From a virus: a stretch of 63,862 bases of DNA. Of the stretch, positions 45,694 through 54,723 are shown one piece after another (the stretch's first letter is position 1; each line of letters opens with the position of its first letter). The notes below the pieces were generated by a model, which saw nothing but the letters and a program-made list of their open reading frames with translations, had not been told where the DNA came from and searched no databases. The stretch covers positions 1 to 63,862 of IMG/VR virus record IMGVR_UViG_3300033571_021637, one strand, 5' to 3'. A program made the position numbers and the translations under genes.

Positions 45694-45996
45694 ATGAATT
45701 CACACGAAAGATTCACAAATTGGTTGGAAGGTTTATTAGATGCTTGTAAAAACAAGCCAACCGCTCAACACGTAAAAGACATTAGAAAAAAGCTGGAAAG
45801 CTTAAAAAGCGAGGAGCGAGCTGCTGAGATCCTAAGGAGCCAAGACGCACCGCTACCTCCCGTTCAAGCCATGACGACGTTCGGCCTAACTACTGTTCCT
45901 AATGGATCACCAGAAAAATTCCTAGAAGATGACTTTCAAGCAGCTATTGAGAAAAGTAAAAACGCTTCTACCATGGAAGAACTTTTCGGAGAATAA
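45694..45996 (+). CDS. Hypothetical protein after the polymerase fragment
   Basis: The 100-residue protein is helical and charged in its first 50 residues (HERFTNWLEGLLDACKNKP, VKDIRKKLESLKSEER), then Pro-rich, and ends in an acidic helix (MEELFGE). It shows no polymerase motif, so it is not the missing gp43 half. It begins 2 nt after the polymerase stop and is probably co-translated. Similar short acidic C-terminal ends in T4-like replication proteins are used for partner binding, but no such function is shown. Confidence 0.6.
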   Translation: MNSHERFTNWLEGLLDACKNKPTAQHVKDIRKKLESLKSEERAAEILRSQDAPLPPVQAMTTFGLTTVPNGSPEKFLEDDFQAAIEKSKNASTMEELFGE

Positions 45997-46012
45997 AAAA
46001 AACAAAATCAAA

Positions 46013-46639
46013 ATGGTAAACGAAGAAAGACTCATCCAATTAATGGAGAATTTCAAAGGTCAAAACTTTCAATGGATAAAGACGAATCGACCTGAACTAT
46101 TGGGAAAGACTGTAAAATGTCGATCCATTGAACCTAGAGGAAACAAGTTCATCGTATTGTTCGATGACGGTTCATCAGTTGATTCTGATCAGCTCAATAG
46201 CGCATTGTTCATGATAACTGAAGACATGCAACCTTTATCTAAAGCTGAAGTAGAAGCAATCGCTGGACCTTCTAGAGTTCAACCAAAACCTAGGGTTCAA
46301 CCTGTAAACTCTCAGATAACTGATTCAGTCACTCAATCTATGCCTGGACACAGCAACACGCCTCCACCCACTCAACCAGTTTCAAGCATGTTTGAAATGT
46401 TTGACTCAAATGATAGAGACATTCAGTTAGGTATCACAGTTAAGCTTCCTGATCAAGACTTCCTTGGGATGCTTTACTCTAATGCAAAGGATAAGGACAA
46501 GTTCATGGATGAATTGACTGATTTCGTGTTTAGAGTGATAAATAAAAAAGTAGTCAAAGAGTCTATCACTAAGATGTTTGACGTTCCTCAGCCTGCCAAA
46601 AAATCAGGTGAAATAAACTTTACTGAGATTCATGAATAA
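46013..46639 (+). CDS. Hypothetical protein with SH3-like N-terminal domain
   Basis: From the ATG at 46013 the protein has 208 residues. The N-terminal 60 contain a small barrel-like pattern (LLGKTVKCRSIEPRGNKFIV, LFDDGSSVDSDQL). A Pro/Gln/Ser-rich linker (about 88-125) and a C-terminal alpha/beta domain follow. An in-frame upstream ATG at 45929 would overlap the previous gene by 68 nt, and the ATG at 46013 has the usual A-rich leader, so I prefer the shorter form. No family is recognised. It is in the replication unit, with an 8-nt overlap into the next gene. Confidence 0.6.
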   Translation: MVNEERLIQLMENFKGQNFQWIKTNRPELLGKTVKCRSIEPRGNKFIVLFDDGSSVDSDQLNSALFMITEDMQPLSKAEVEAIAGPSRVQPKPRVQPVNSQITDSVTQSMPGHSNTPPPTQPVSSMFEMFDSNDRDIQLGITVKLPDQDFLGMLYSNAKDKDKFMDELTDFVFRVINKKVVKESITKMFDVPQPAKKSGEINFTEIHE

Positions 46640-47180
46640 AGAACACGTCATAGAAAAAGAAGAATACTTAGATGGTAAGTATAAGGTAATCAGCGTTAAA
46701 GGAGAAAAAGGCGACTTTAAACGTGCAATTGCATTAAACGATTCAATCTGTATTCTTCCTTTTGATATGAACGAAAACGGTCAAATTAAGAACGTGTATT
46801 TACATGGATTTCACGATCATGTTCTAAACCGACCTAACAAAAAGTGTATAACTAGAACGCTTCACCCAGACGATTTTGATACTTATCACGATTCATTAAT
46901 AAGCTGCATCAGCGATGAATTAGGAGTAGAAAAAGTCGATCCAAACGACATCTACTACTTAGGAAATGTTCAACATGGAGCGCCATTTCACAAGACATAT
47001 AAGACCTATGCCATTAATTTAAACCAGTATTCCGATGAGCCTACTGGTTTTTCTTACTCTAATCCTAATGCTAAGCACGCCTTAGATAAAGTTAGGCTGA
47101 GCAGAGTAGTAAACGGCGAGGTCTCAGATTCACTAGTCCTATCTTGTACTCTTTTACTTCTTTCTTATATCTCAGAATAG
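46632..47180 (+). CDS. Degenerate Nudix-like protein
   Basis: The 182-residue protein resembles a Nudix fold: a strand YKVISVKGEKGDFKRAIALN, then a loop, a helix with ISCISDELGV (compare the Nudix box end RELxEELGL), and strands around IYYLGNVQHGAPFHKTYKTYAINL. The Nudix box lacks the usual G(5x)E and R-E residues, so metal-dependent hydrolysis is doubtful. It could bind a nucleotide or act as a regulator. It sits just before uvsX with a gap of 44 nt. This is a fold guess from pattern only. Confidence 0.45.
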   Translation: MNKEHVIEKEEYLDGKYKVISVKGEKGDFKRAIALNDSICILPFDMNENGQIKNVYLHGFHDHVLNRPNKKCITRTLHPDDFDTYHDSLISCISDELGVEKVDPNDIYYLGNVQHGAPFHKTYKTYAINLNQYSDEPTGFSYSNPNAKHALDKVRLSRVVNGEVSDSLVLSCTLLLLSYISE

Positions 47181-47224
47181 AACTTTTTTAGAATTTTTTG
47201 TAAAAGAAAATAAAACAATATCTT

Positions 47225-48424
47225 ATGTCAAGCTCAAAAGATGCAATTTCAGCATTTAATAAATTCAACGACCTTCTTGAGAAAAAAGTAAAATCAAAGG
47301 TCACTCTAATGGGATTTTCTGACATTGATGAGTATATTCCTACTGGAAACTACTTATTGAATGCACAGTTATCTGGTTCCCTCTTTGGAGGATATCCAAA
47401 CACTAGAAGCATTGGGATCGCTGGAGATTCTGGTGCAGGTAAGACTTTCCTATGTTTAAACGCTGTTCGTGAGCTACAAAAGAAAGACTATTTTGTATTT
47501 TACATCGATACTGAGGGAGCGATAGACCGTTCAGACTATGAAAAGTTTGGAGTCGACCTAGACAAGTTGAAATACCTTCGTATGGGTCTAATCAGTGACG
47601 TTAAGTTCTTCATCAATGACTTTATTGACACCATGAAGGAAACCACCGGTCTGAAGGCAGCAATCTTCGTAGATTCAGTAGGTATGTTAGATACCGACAA
47701 GAGTAAAAGAGACATGGATGCAGGTAAGAACGCAGCCGATATGGGTCTTAGATCTAAAGAACTAAGAGCGATGTTTAAGTCGTTTACTCTCGATCTATCT
47801 AACCTAAAGGTTCCTTTCATTTTTACTAATCACACATATGCCTCAATGGATCAATACACTCCAAAGGGTATGTCTGGCGGCGGAGGTCCTGAGTTTTCAG
47901 CTTCAATCATCTTGATGTTGAGCAAAGGTACTCTAAGAGACGAGGCAAAGACTACAACAGGAATCATAGTTAGATCCAAGACTAGAAAGAATCGTTTAGC
48001 TAAACCGATTGACATAGAATTTCACATATCCTTCCATAAAGGTATGAACAAGTTCGTTGGACTAGAGCAATTCGTAAATTGGGAAAACTGTGGAGCGGGT
48101 AGAGGAAATAAGCTAACTGAAAAGGAGTTTTCTAAGTTAAAAGCAGACGAACAGTCGCTATGCTCTGAGTTTGAAGTAGGAGGAGAAAAGTTTTACTTCT
48201 TACCTAAGAAACTAGGAAAGAGCTACGTGATTCGTCACAGTGGAGACTTGGTCCCAGTTAAAGACTTCTTTACTTCTAAGCTATTTACCGATGACGTCCT
48301 AAAGGAACTTGATGAAAAAGTAATCAAACCAACTTTTAAATTCCCTGAAACTCAAGAAGAAATCGATCTTTTAGAGAATGATGAGTTATCAAATCTTAAC
48401 GATGACGATGACACTCTTAATTAA
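47225..48424 (+). CDS. uvsX: UvsX, RecA-family recombinase
   Basis: The 399-residue protein is close to T4 UvsX (391). The Walker A motif GDSGAGKT is at residues 67-74, the catalytic Glu is in YFVFYIDTEGAIDRSDYEKF, Walker B is in KAAIFVDSVGML, and the DNA-binding loop lies near PKGMSGGGGPEF. It forms filaments on single-stranded DNA with gp32 and helps strand invasion and recombination-dependent replication. The C-terminal 40 residues are acidic (DDDDTLN), as in UvsX. It opens the uvsX-gp41 stretch with a short A-rich leader. Confidence 0.93.
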   Translation: MSSSKDAISAFNKFNDLLEKKVKSKVTLMGFSDIDEYIPTGNYLLNAQLSGSLFGGYPNTRSIGIAGDSGAGKTFLCLNAVRELQKKDYFVFYIDTEGAIDRSDYEKFGVDLDKLKYLRMGLISDVKFFINDFIDTMKETTGLKAAIFVDSVGMLDTDKSKRDMDAGKNAADMGLRSKELRAMFKSFTLDLSNLKVPFIFTNHTYASMDQYTPKGMSGGGGPEFSASIILMLSKGTLRDEAKTTTGIIVRSKTRKNRLAKPIDIEFHISFHKGMNKFVGLEQFVNWENCGAGRGNKLTEKEFSKLKADEQSLCSEFEVGGEKFYFLPKKLGKSYVIRHSGDLVPVKDFFTSKLFTDDVLKELDEKVIKPTFKFPETQEEIDLLENDELSNLNDDDDTLN

Positions 48425-48746
48425 GGAAGACCTTCCCATAAAATACTATCTTGGTTTACATGGAGAGGAATCAGTGCGAGATACATTCTATCCCCTATTT
48501 GAAATTTCGCAATATCTGATTAAAGTACATAACGCCAAGACAAAGGAGCTCGAAATGAGCTCCTTTAAATTTTCTTCGAAGTCTCTAAAATATGTTTTTG
48601 GAGATAAGTTAAAAGATGAAACCTTTAAGGAAGAGATAGTTCAATCTTTAAAGGAACTACTAAAGGAAGACTACCTTGTTTCAAAAGGCGAGTCGATCCT
48701 GTTTACAAAAAAAGCATTAACACATTTTTATCAGATAAATGATTGA
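48378..48746 (+). CDS. Small hypothetical protein between uvsX and gp41
   Basis: The 122-residue reading frame overlaps uvsX by 47 nt in another frame. In-frame ATGs at 48402 or 48408 give a smaller overlap and may be the true start; the conserved-looking part begins at KEDLPIKYYLGLHGEESVRD. The protein is alpha-helical with a pattern (EEIVQSLKELLKEDYLVSKG, ILFTKKALTHFYQ) that could be a winged helix. Its place between uvsX and the helicase suggests a replisome adaptor, perhaps a loader, but there is no clear resemblance to gp59. It overlaps gp41 by 8 nt. Confidence 0.6.
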   Translation: MMSYQILTMTMTLLIKEDLPIKYYLGLHGEESVRDTFYPLFEISQYLIKVHNAKTKELEMSSFKFSSKSLKYVFGDKLKDETFKEEIVQSLKELLKEDYLVSKGESILFTKKALTHFYQIND

Positions 48747-50226
48747 TTTCACGGAAAATATTGACTCTTTAGAGAAAATGGTTTGGAACTTTTTGCTTAA
48801 CACCAGAAATGATGTTAACGACATTAAGCCGAGCAACCATGACTCTTTAAGAAAAGAAGAACTTATCACCATGGTTAAGCCGAGTTATTTTAACGATGAC
48901 CTTCGACAAGAATCATTTAAGGTGGCTCTTAAGTTCTTTAAAGAGTACGAGAAGATTCCGAATCCAAAAGAATTAAGAAACTATCTAGAACTACTTAACT
49001 GTTCAGTAACTGATGAAGAGTTTGAAGACCTCTATGCTTTTTCATTAAGCGAATACAATTATGATTACCTTTACAAATACGTAAGGTCATTCATTCTTCT
49101 TAGAAACCTAAACCTAACTGTTGCCGATCTTTTTACCTATCTAAAGACTACTGCAATCGATCCTGAAAACATCGATCAAATCTCACAAAAGGTAAGAAAT
49201 GACATAAGTAACAAGCTTGCCATAAACTTCTCAAGCGGAGACAGTGGACTTAACTTCTTTAATCCTGAATCCCACATTCAGATTTCTAAAACAGGTAGCC
49301 CTACCGGTTTTCCTTTTTTGGATAAGGTTCAAGGTGGAGGTTGGAACTCCAAATCCCTAGTCGTATTTCAAGGTCGACCTAAGGTCGGTAAGTCAATGGT
49401 ACTTGGAAATATCGCAGCTAGATCATTCTTAGCAGGTAATGTCACTGGACTAGTTACTGTGGAACTCGCTGATCGTGCTTATATGAAACGTATAGGTTCA
49501 AACATCTTAAGCATTAAATCAGACGATTATGCTCGAATAACAGATGAAACTGCTTCTAAGCTTATTAGAGACAAGATAGACGAACTAAAGGCTAGCGGAA
49601 GGCCAGTCGGTGAACTTATAGTCAAAGAGTTTCCAACCGGTGGAGCAACCGCAATCGACATTGAGAACTACTTCTTACGACTAGAACAGAAAATGAACAA
49701 AAAGTTCAAGATAATAGTCGTTGACTACTTAAATCTTCTTAGACCTATCAAGGATCAAAACGGTCTATATGAAAAGATCAAGATGATTTCTGAGGAGCTT
49801 AGAGGGATCGCAATGAGAAATGAATGGTGTATAGTTAGTGCAACTCAAATCCGTAGAGAAGACGTTGATAACTTTGACTTAGGGATGGACGCAGTTGCTG
49901 AATCGTTTGGTTTGATCCACACAGTCGATGCTTTATTTGGTCTGATGCGAAGCCCATTAGAAAGCCGAATGAAGATTAAAGTTATTGCAAATCGTGATAA
50001 TGGTTATGAGGAAAGTTACAAGTTCTATTCCATGCACAAGGACTTCTTTAGGTTAGCTGAGGAAGTCGGCTCAAACAGCGAGTTCTATAGTGATGACGAA
50101 GAAGTAAATAGAATGGCAGACGAGCTTCGCGAGGAATATCAAGAAATAGATAAAAAAATAGAAGAACAAAAGAGTTCTCCGGTAAAGACAGATGAAGATT
50201 ATGATTCCCTCTTTGCCTCAATATAA
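48739..50226 (+). CDS. gp41: Replicative DNA helicase, T4 gp41 / DnaB family
   Basis: The 495-residue protein matches T4 gp41 (475). Walker A is QGRPKVGKSMVLG at about 205-217, the Walker B aspartate is in KIIVVDYLNLLRP, and the sensor region NEWCIVSATQIRR follows, with QIRRED. It forms the hexameric ring that unwinds the fork and stimulates the primase. The first 160 residues form the helical collar. The acidic end DEDYDSLFASI resembles the gp32 tail ending in YDSLF, which may be a shared partner-binding peptide. The primase gene is not in the window. Confidence 0.93.
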   Translation: MIDFTENIDSLEKMVWNFLLNTRNDVNDIKPSNHDSLRKEELITMVKPSYFNDDLRQESFKVALKFFKEYEKIPNPKELRNYLELLNCSVTDEEFEDLYAFSLSEYNYDYLYKYVRSFILLRNLNLTVADLFTYLKTTAIDPENIDQISQKVRNDISNKLAINFSSGDSGLNFFNPESHIQISKTGSPTGFPFLDKVQGGGWNSKSLVVFQGRPKVGKSMVLGNIAARSFLAGNVTGLVTVELADRAYMKRIGSNILSIKSDDYARITDETASKLIRDKIDELKASGRPVGELIVKEFPTGGATAIDIENYFLRLEQKMNKKFKIIVVDYLNLLRPIKDQNGLYEKIKMISEELRGIAMRNEWCIVSATQIRREDVDNFDLGMDAVAESFGLIHTVDALFGLMRSPLESRMKIKVIANRDNGYEESYKFYSMHKDFFRLAEEVGSNSEFYSDDEEVNRMADELREEYQEIDKKIEEQKSSPVKTDEDYDSLFASI

Positions 50227-50240
50227 AATAATTAAATCTA

Positions 50241-50798
50241 ATGTCAAAAGATGATTATGAAAACGATGAAAACCTAAACGGATCAGAAGAATTCGTACAC
50301 AAAGAAGATAAGATCTTCAACAACCGATACAATACTGGAGAAGGGTTACGCGACACTGGCGAGTATGAGTTCTCAAAAAAGATATCAGTATCGTCTGACT
50401 ATTCAGACTCATACCTAAAGGATGTTTATGAATACGAAGAAAACCTAGAGACACAGTTTATCATGGATGGAATATTTGATACCATCAAAAAGGATGACTC
50501 ACTAAATAAAATGGTCTTTCATTCAATCGACAACTCTCTAGTATTTAAGAATAAATTTGCTAAGGATGAAATAAACGTCATCTTTAATAAGATACACACT
50601 TCATTGGACGAAGTAGGTCAAAACACCACCTTTTACAGTCCAATTTATGTTTTAGAAGCAATATCTTCTTTTTCTGGTTTCGACTATAAAAAGATATTTG
50701 ATGCCCTAGACACAGACGCTCAAGAGCTACTATTAGTTGAACTTGACAAGAAATATAACTTCCTAGACGGAAAAATGCATAAAAAAAGAATACACTAA
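50241..50798 (+). CDS. Acidic hypothetical protein after gp41
   Basis: The 185-residue protein has a very acidic, probably disordered N-terminal third (KDDYENDENLNGSEEFVHKE) and a helical C-terminal domain (about 75-185). Its helices include LNKMVFHSIDNSLVFKNKFA and IYVLEAISSFSGFDYKKIFD. No catalytic motif is found. It is in the replication unit, overlapping the next gene by one base. A late-transcription coactivator or recombination accessory factor could have this character, but the sequence gives no proof. Confidence 0.6.
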   Translation: MSKDDYENDENLNGSEEFVHKEDKIFNNRYNTGEGLRDTGEYEFSKKISVSSDYSDSYLKDVYEYEENLETQFIMDGIFDTIKKDDSLNKMVFHSIDNSLVFKNKFAKDEINVIFNKIHTSLDEVGQNTTFYSPIYVLEAISSFSGFDYKKIFDALDTDAQELLLVELDKKYNFLDGKMHKKRIH

Positions 50799-51025
50799 TG
50801 ACTTTTATCAAGCTAACACATTTATCAGGTTCAGTGTATTTGAACCTAGACCAAGTAGTAAGCATCGAAGAGACTTCTACAGTTGACTTAACTATTTCTG
50901 ATAATACGAATGCCTCACCTACTGTTTATTCTTTTTCAAGCGCAAGCGATAGGGCAGAAGTCGTCGCTAAACTTGAAAGCATAGTTAGAGTAATAGACAT
51001 AGACACGTTAGCTGCACAACAATGA
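50798..51025 (+). CDS. Small protein resembling FlbD-type folds
   Basis: The 75-residue protein has the pattern FIKLTHLSGSVYLNLDQVVSIEET, which resembles the short FlbD-like proteins (I-x-L-T-x-L-(N/S)-G ... LN ... I-x-S-I-E-E). The rest is a beta hairpin and a C-terminal helix. Its function is not known. It is translationally coupled on both sides, by a one-base and an ATGA overlap, to the gp47 gene. Confidence 0.55.
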   Translation: MTFIKLTHLSGSVYLNLDQVVSIEETSTVDLTISDNTNASPTVYSFSSASDRAEVVAKLESIVRVIDIDTLAAQQ

Positions 51026-52134
51026 TATTAGAAAACATTAGAAAGATATTCGTTCTAGGCGATCTGCACCTTGGTGTGAGAAATAATTCGCTAGAATGGT
51101 CAGAAATACAATACGACTATTTAGTCAATTTCTTTTTAAAGAAGGTTGATGAAGAAGGATTTGACCCAAAAACAGACATACTCGTACAAGTAGGGGATTG
51201 GAATCACGTAAGAGAATCGACTAATACTCGAATCTATAAGCTCTCAATAAAGATAGCTGAAGCCTTCACTAAGAAGTTTACTAGAGGAGTCTATGTGATA
51301 CTTGGAAACCATGACGTTTACTACAAAGATCGAACAGACACCCATTCTTTAGAAGGTTTTGATAAGATATTCAAGAACTTTCACATATTTGAGAAGCCTG
51401 AACAGTTAAAGATAAACTCTCACAAGTTCTTAATGCTTCCTTGGATAGAAAACCTAGAAAACCTAAAGTCGGAGATCAAGAAGAACTCTTCAGCCACTCA
51501 CGTATTCTGCCATACTGATTTTAAAGGATTTAACCTAAATAAGGTCACAAAGCTTGAACATGGACTAGAAGCTTCAGACATAATTGATTTTAAACGAATA
51601 TTTTCAGGACACATACACATCCGCCAAGAAAAAGGAAACGTTCTTTATGTTGGAACTCCTTATGAGATGGACAGGGGAGATAGGGGAAACGAGAAAGGGT
51701 TTTATGTACTAGATGTCAGCGAATCCGAAGTGACTGAGAAGTTTGTTTCAAATACTCTATCTCCAAAACACCTAAAGTTTGAGGCAACTGACCTATTAGA
51801 CTTTAACTTAGCAGAATTAAAGAACATTTTTCACAATAACTTCGTAGACGTTTCAATCGAGTCTAACTTTTCACAAAGGTTCTCAATTGCAAGGTTTACT
51901 GATCTAGTTAAAGACTTAGGCCATCGTCGATTGGAATTTTCGTCATATTCTCTAGAACAAATAAAGTCTAGAAGCGAAGTTGAACTAGATTCGACCTATG
52001 AGTATAACATATTCACGATACTTGATGAGAAGTTATTGGAACTAAACCTACCGAACTATCAATCTATTCAGATAAGTGATAAATTCAAAGAAATATACGA
52101 TTCGCTTAGAAACACAAAACACTACGATCAATGA
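51022..52134 (+). CDS. gp47: Recombination endonuclease subunit, Mre11/SbcD-like (T4 gp47)
   Basis: The 370-residue protein has all the calcineurin-type phosphodiesterase motifs: GDLHLG at about 13-18, VGDWNHVRE, LGNHDVYY, FCHTDF and FSGHIHIRQ. Mre11-type nucleases bind two Mn ions here and process DNA ends with the Rad50-like partner, encoded directly downstream with a 4-nt overlap. T4 gp47 is 339 residues. It is required for recombination-dependent replication and host DNA breakdown. Confidence 0.92.
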   Translation: MILENIRKIFVLGDLHLGVRNNSLEWSEIQYDYLVNFFLKKVDEEGFDPKTDILVQVGDWNHVRESTNTRIYKLSIKIAEAFTKKFTRGVYVILGNHDVYYKDRTDTHSLEGFDKIFKNFHIFEKPEQLKINSHKFLMLPWIENLENLKSEIKKNSSATHVFCHTDFKGFNLNKVTKLEHGLEASDIIDFKRIFSGHIHIRQEKGNVLYVGTPYEMDRGDRGNEKGFYVLDVSESEVTEKFVSNTLSPKHLKFEATDLLDFNLAELKNIFHNNFVDVSIESNFSQRFSIARFTDLVKDLGHRRLEFSSYSLEQIKSRSEVELDSTYEYNIFTILDEKLLELNLPNYQSIQISDKFKEIYDSLRNTKHYDQ

Positions 52135-53801
52135 AGCTTTTAGAGTTCTCCTATAAGAACATACTTTCATATGGAAATAAGTTACAGACCTTCAAGTTTG
52201 ATGATGGTCCTAAGCTTATATTAGTAGAGGGCGAAAATGGTGCAGGAAAGTCTTCAATCAAAGAAGCTCTGACTGTTTCGATATATGGAAGGTCTGCGAT
52301 TCGTAAGATGAAAGACATTCCTAATTGGATAAACAAGAACGCATATACTCAAGTCAAGTTTGAGACTACTTCAGGTGAAACTATTGAGTTAGATCGAGGA
52401 ATAGACCCTAATTTTAGCAACATAAAGATAAACGATAACGTCTTTAACTTACCCGATAAGAGAAAGGTTGATGAGTTTATTGAAGAAGAGCTATCTAAGA
52501 TTCCATTTAGCGTGTTTTGCAACACGATAAGCCTTTCTTTTGACGATTTCAAGTCATTCGTCAACCTAAGCAAAGACGATAAGAGAAAGATAGTCGATAG
52601 GATATTTGGAATAGACATTCTTTCTGACATGCGAGCTAAAGTAAAAGAGTCGTTACGAGAAATAAAGAGCGAGTCTGATTTACTGGAGTCCTCAATATCT
52701 AGAAACCAAAGAAACTTAGAAACCTACTCAGAGCAGCTCTCTTCGCTAAAGGAAAAGCTAACAGTTAAGAAACAAAAGATAGAGGGTGAGTTGATTGCTG
52801 CGATCGCAGAGAAGCAAGCAGAATTAGACCAAAACACCACGGCTCTTTCTAATCTAAAGACTCAAATGGATTCGGTGAATTCCCTATTAAAGTCTTCTGA
52901 AGAAGAGGTTAATAAGATCAAGAATGGAATACGCGACCTAAACTCTAAATTAGAAGTTTATTCTAAGAATCGATGCCCTCATTGCTTGAATGACCTTCAT
53001 TCTGACTCTTCTCTAGAAGTAAAGAGTAAGATCGAAGAGAAATTAGAAGAGCTAAAGGTTTCTCTACCTGAAAAACAAAAAGCCTATTCTGATCTAAACT
53101 CAAAACAGACCTCTTTTTTATCTGAAAAGACTGATTTAGACTCTTCGAAGTATTCAATTTCTGCAGACTTAAACTCACTCAAGAAATCACTTGCTGAATC
53201 TCAAAAAAAGGATGAATCAGACGACTCGTCAGAATCACTAGTACAGATAATAGAATCAGTCAAGACTCAAATAGAAGAAGATAAGACGACACTAGCCTCC
53301 TTTACTGAGAAAAAGGTGATATATTTAAGCTTAGACGACCTGCTATCTGATTCTGGAATAAAGAAATCAATGATTGATAAGATAATTCCTACTCTAAATG
53401 CTAGGATTCAAGAGATATCTGAAAAGTTAGAATTTAAGTTTGCTTTTGAGTTTGATAACGAATTCGATCCTCACATAACATACTTAGGGCTAGACATATC
53501 ACCGGAAAGTCTTTCCAGCGGACAACGTAAAAAGATGAATTTAATAGTCTTATTAGCATTCATTGAGATAATCAAGATGAAACATAGCCAGATGAACGTG
53601 ATGTTCTTGGACGAGATCTTTAGTTCATTAGACAAGAACAACGTTTATAAGTCGATCGCGATCCTAAAGGAATACGCTAAGAAGTATAACATGACAATAT
53701 TCGTGGTCTCACACGAAGCCTTACCTGAAGAATTCTTCGATTATCGAATAATAGTAAACCAAGTAGATCACTTTTCAGACATGGAAATAGTAAAGATCTA
53801 A
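52131..53801 (+). CDS. gp46: Recombination endonuclease subunit, Rad50/SbcC-like (T4 gp46)
   Basis: The 556-residue protein has Walker A GENGAGKSS (34-42), a long coiled coil (about 175-400) broken by a zinc-hook CPHC near residue 281, the ABC signature LSSGQRKK and Walker B VMFLDEIFSSLD, then the H-loop VVSHEALP. It is the ATPase clamp for gp47. The coil is short compared with cellular Rad50, as in T4 gp46 (560). It closes the coupled block running from 48739. Confidence 0.93.
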   Translation: MKLLEFSYKNILSYGNKLQTFKFDDGPKLILVEGENGAGKSSIKEALTVSIYGRSAIRKMKDIPNWINKNAYTQVKFETTSGETIELDRGIDPNFSNIKINDNVFNLPDKRKVDEFIEEELSKIPFSVFCNTISLSFDDFKSFVNLSKDDKRKIVDRIFGIDILSDMRAKVKESLREIKSESDLLESSISRNQRNLETYSEQLSSLKEKLTVKKQKIEGELIAAIAEKQAELDQNTTALSNLKTQMDSVNSLLKSSEEEVNKIKNGIRDLNSKLEVYSKNRCPHCLNDLHSDSSLEVKSKIEEKLEELKVSLPEKQKAYSDLNSKQTSFLSEKTDLDSSKYSISADLNSLKKSLAESQKKDESDDSSESLVQIIESVKTQIEEDKTTLASFTEKKVIYLSLDDLLSDSGIKKSMIDKIIPTLNARIQEISEKLEFKFAFEFDNEFDPHITYLGLDISPESLSSGQRKKMNLIVLLAFIEIIKMKHSQMNVMFLDEIFSSLDKNNVYKSIAILKEYAKKYNMTIFVVSHEALPEEFFDYRIIVNQVDHFSDMEIVKI

Positions 53802-53825
53802 CTTTATTTGAAACCTTTTTACTCT

Positions 53826-53844
53826 TTCTTAATATAATACTTAT
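53826..53844 (+). promoter_or_regulatory. Promoter-like TTCTTAATATAAT before the TS-family gene
   Basis: This 19-nt block ends at the ATG and is aligned base for base with the blocks before the UV endonuclease and Fpg/Nei genes. TATAAT would be the -10 element and would give an mRNA with nearly no leader. A 43-nt gap isolates it from gp46. Confidence 0.45.
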
Positions 53845-54723
53845 ATGTTAACTTACAGATCTGAAACATTTGCTGGGGCCTATCAAAAAAGCCTTATTGA
53901 TTTATTTACTTTTCCTGAGTATGTCACTCGACCTAGGGATATGGAGATTAAGGAGAATTGTGACGTTGCTCTAATCATAGAAGATCCTCTTTCGTGTCTT
54001 TACGAAAACCCGGTTCGTTCTTCTCAATTCAAATACATTTCGGCTGAACTCTTATGGTATTTCATGGGAAGAAACGATGTTGAATACATTTCAAAGTTTG
54101 CTAAGTTTTGGGAATCGATTCAAAACGAGGATGGCACAGTCAATTCAGCATATGGTCATCTCCTGTTTTCTACGCCAAACGAACATGGATTTACTCAATA
54201 TCATTGGGCATTTGAATCCTTAAGAAAAGATAAAGATAGCAGACAAGCAGTGATGCACTTCAATCTACCTATCCATCAAAGGGTTGGAAACAAAGATTTT
54301 GTGTGCACGATGTATGGAATCTTCCAGATACGAGACAACAAGCTTAACCTAACGGTTAGCATGAGAAGCAATGATGTGATCCTAGGATTACCTACAGATA
54401 TCGCATTCTTTGCTACTTTACAATCCCAAATGTTATTTCACTTAGTGACGCACGGTGGAGAAGAATTTAAGGAGTTGGAACTAGGTACATACACTCACAT
54501 TGCAAATTCTTTTCACGTTTACGAAAGACATTTCGATCTAGTTGAAAGAATGATTAAAGAAGAGTTTGAACCACTCAAGATTCCTCAAGTTAGAGAAGAA
54601 CTGGTTTCAGTAGAAGGTAAGCCTTCTCCTCTATTTAATAGACTGTTCTCTACTCAAAACGATGCTTCTTCAACCACAGGAGATGAATTGATGACTTGGA
54701 TAAAAAATAACCTAAACTCATGA
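53845..54723 (+). CDS. Thymidylate synthase-family enzyme, possibly dCMP-directed
   Basis: The 292-residue protein is a thymidylate synthase-family enzyme of the phage type. R133 (DSRQAVMHF), catalytic C154 (DFVCTMYGIF), R174 in SMRSND and H224-x-Y226 (SFHVYERH) match the phosphate and nucleotide site. The spacing C154-R174-D185 is the same as E. coli C146-R166-N177. The Asn that fixes dUMP specificity is therefore replaced by Asp (GLPTDIA), as in T4 dCMP hydroxymethylase (C148, D179). It could make dTMP, methyl-dCMP or hydroxymethyl-dCMP. The downstream dCMP deaminase favours the dTMP route and the dCTPase-like enzyme the other. I am sure of the family, not the product. Confidence 0.8.
   Translation: MLTYRSETFAGAYQKSLIDLFTFPEYVTRPRDMEIKENCDVALIIEDPLSCLYENPVRSSQFKYISAELLWYFMGRNDVEYISKFAKFWESIQNEDGTVNSAYGHLLFSTPNEHGFTQYHWAFESLRKDKDSRQAVMHFNLPIHQRVGNKDFVCTMYGIFQIRDNKLNLTVSMRSNDVILGLPTDIAFFATLQSQMLFHLVTHGGEEFKELELGTYTHIANSFHVYERHFDLVERMIKEEFEPLKIPQVREELVSVEGKPSPLFNRLFSTQNDASSTTGDELMTWIKNNLNS

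Noticed and set aside
45694-45996. Second half of the DNA polymerase
   Set aside because: The protein is only 100 residues and has no motif B, motif C or thumb features.
45929-46012. Upstream extension of the 208-residue protein
   Set aside because: It overlaps the previous gene by 68 nt in another frame and adds a Lys-rich stretch with no clear structure. The ATG at 46013 is better.
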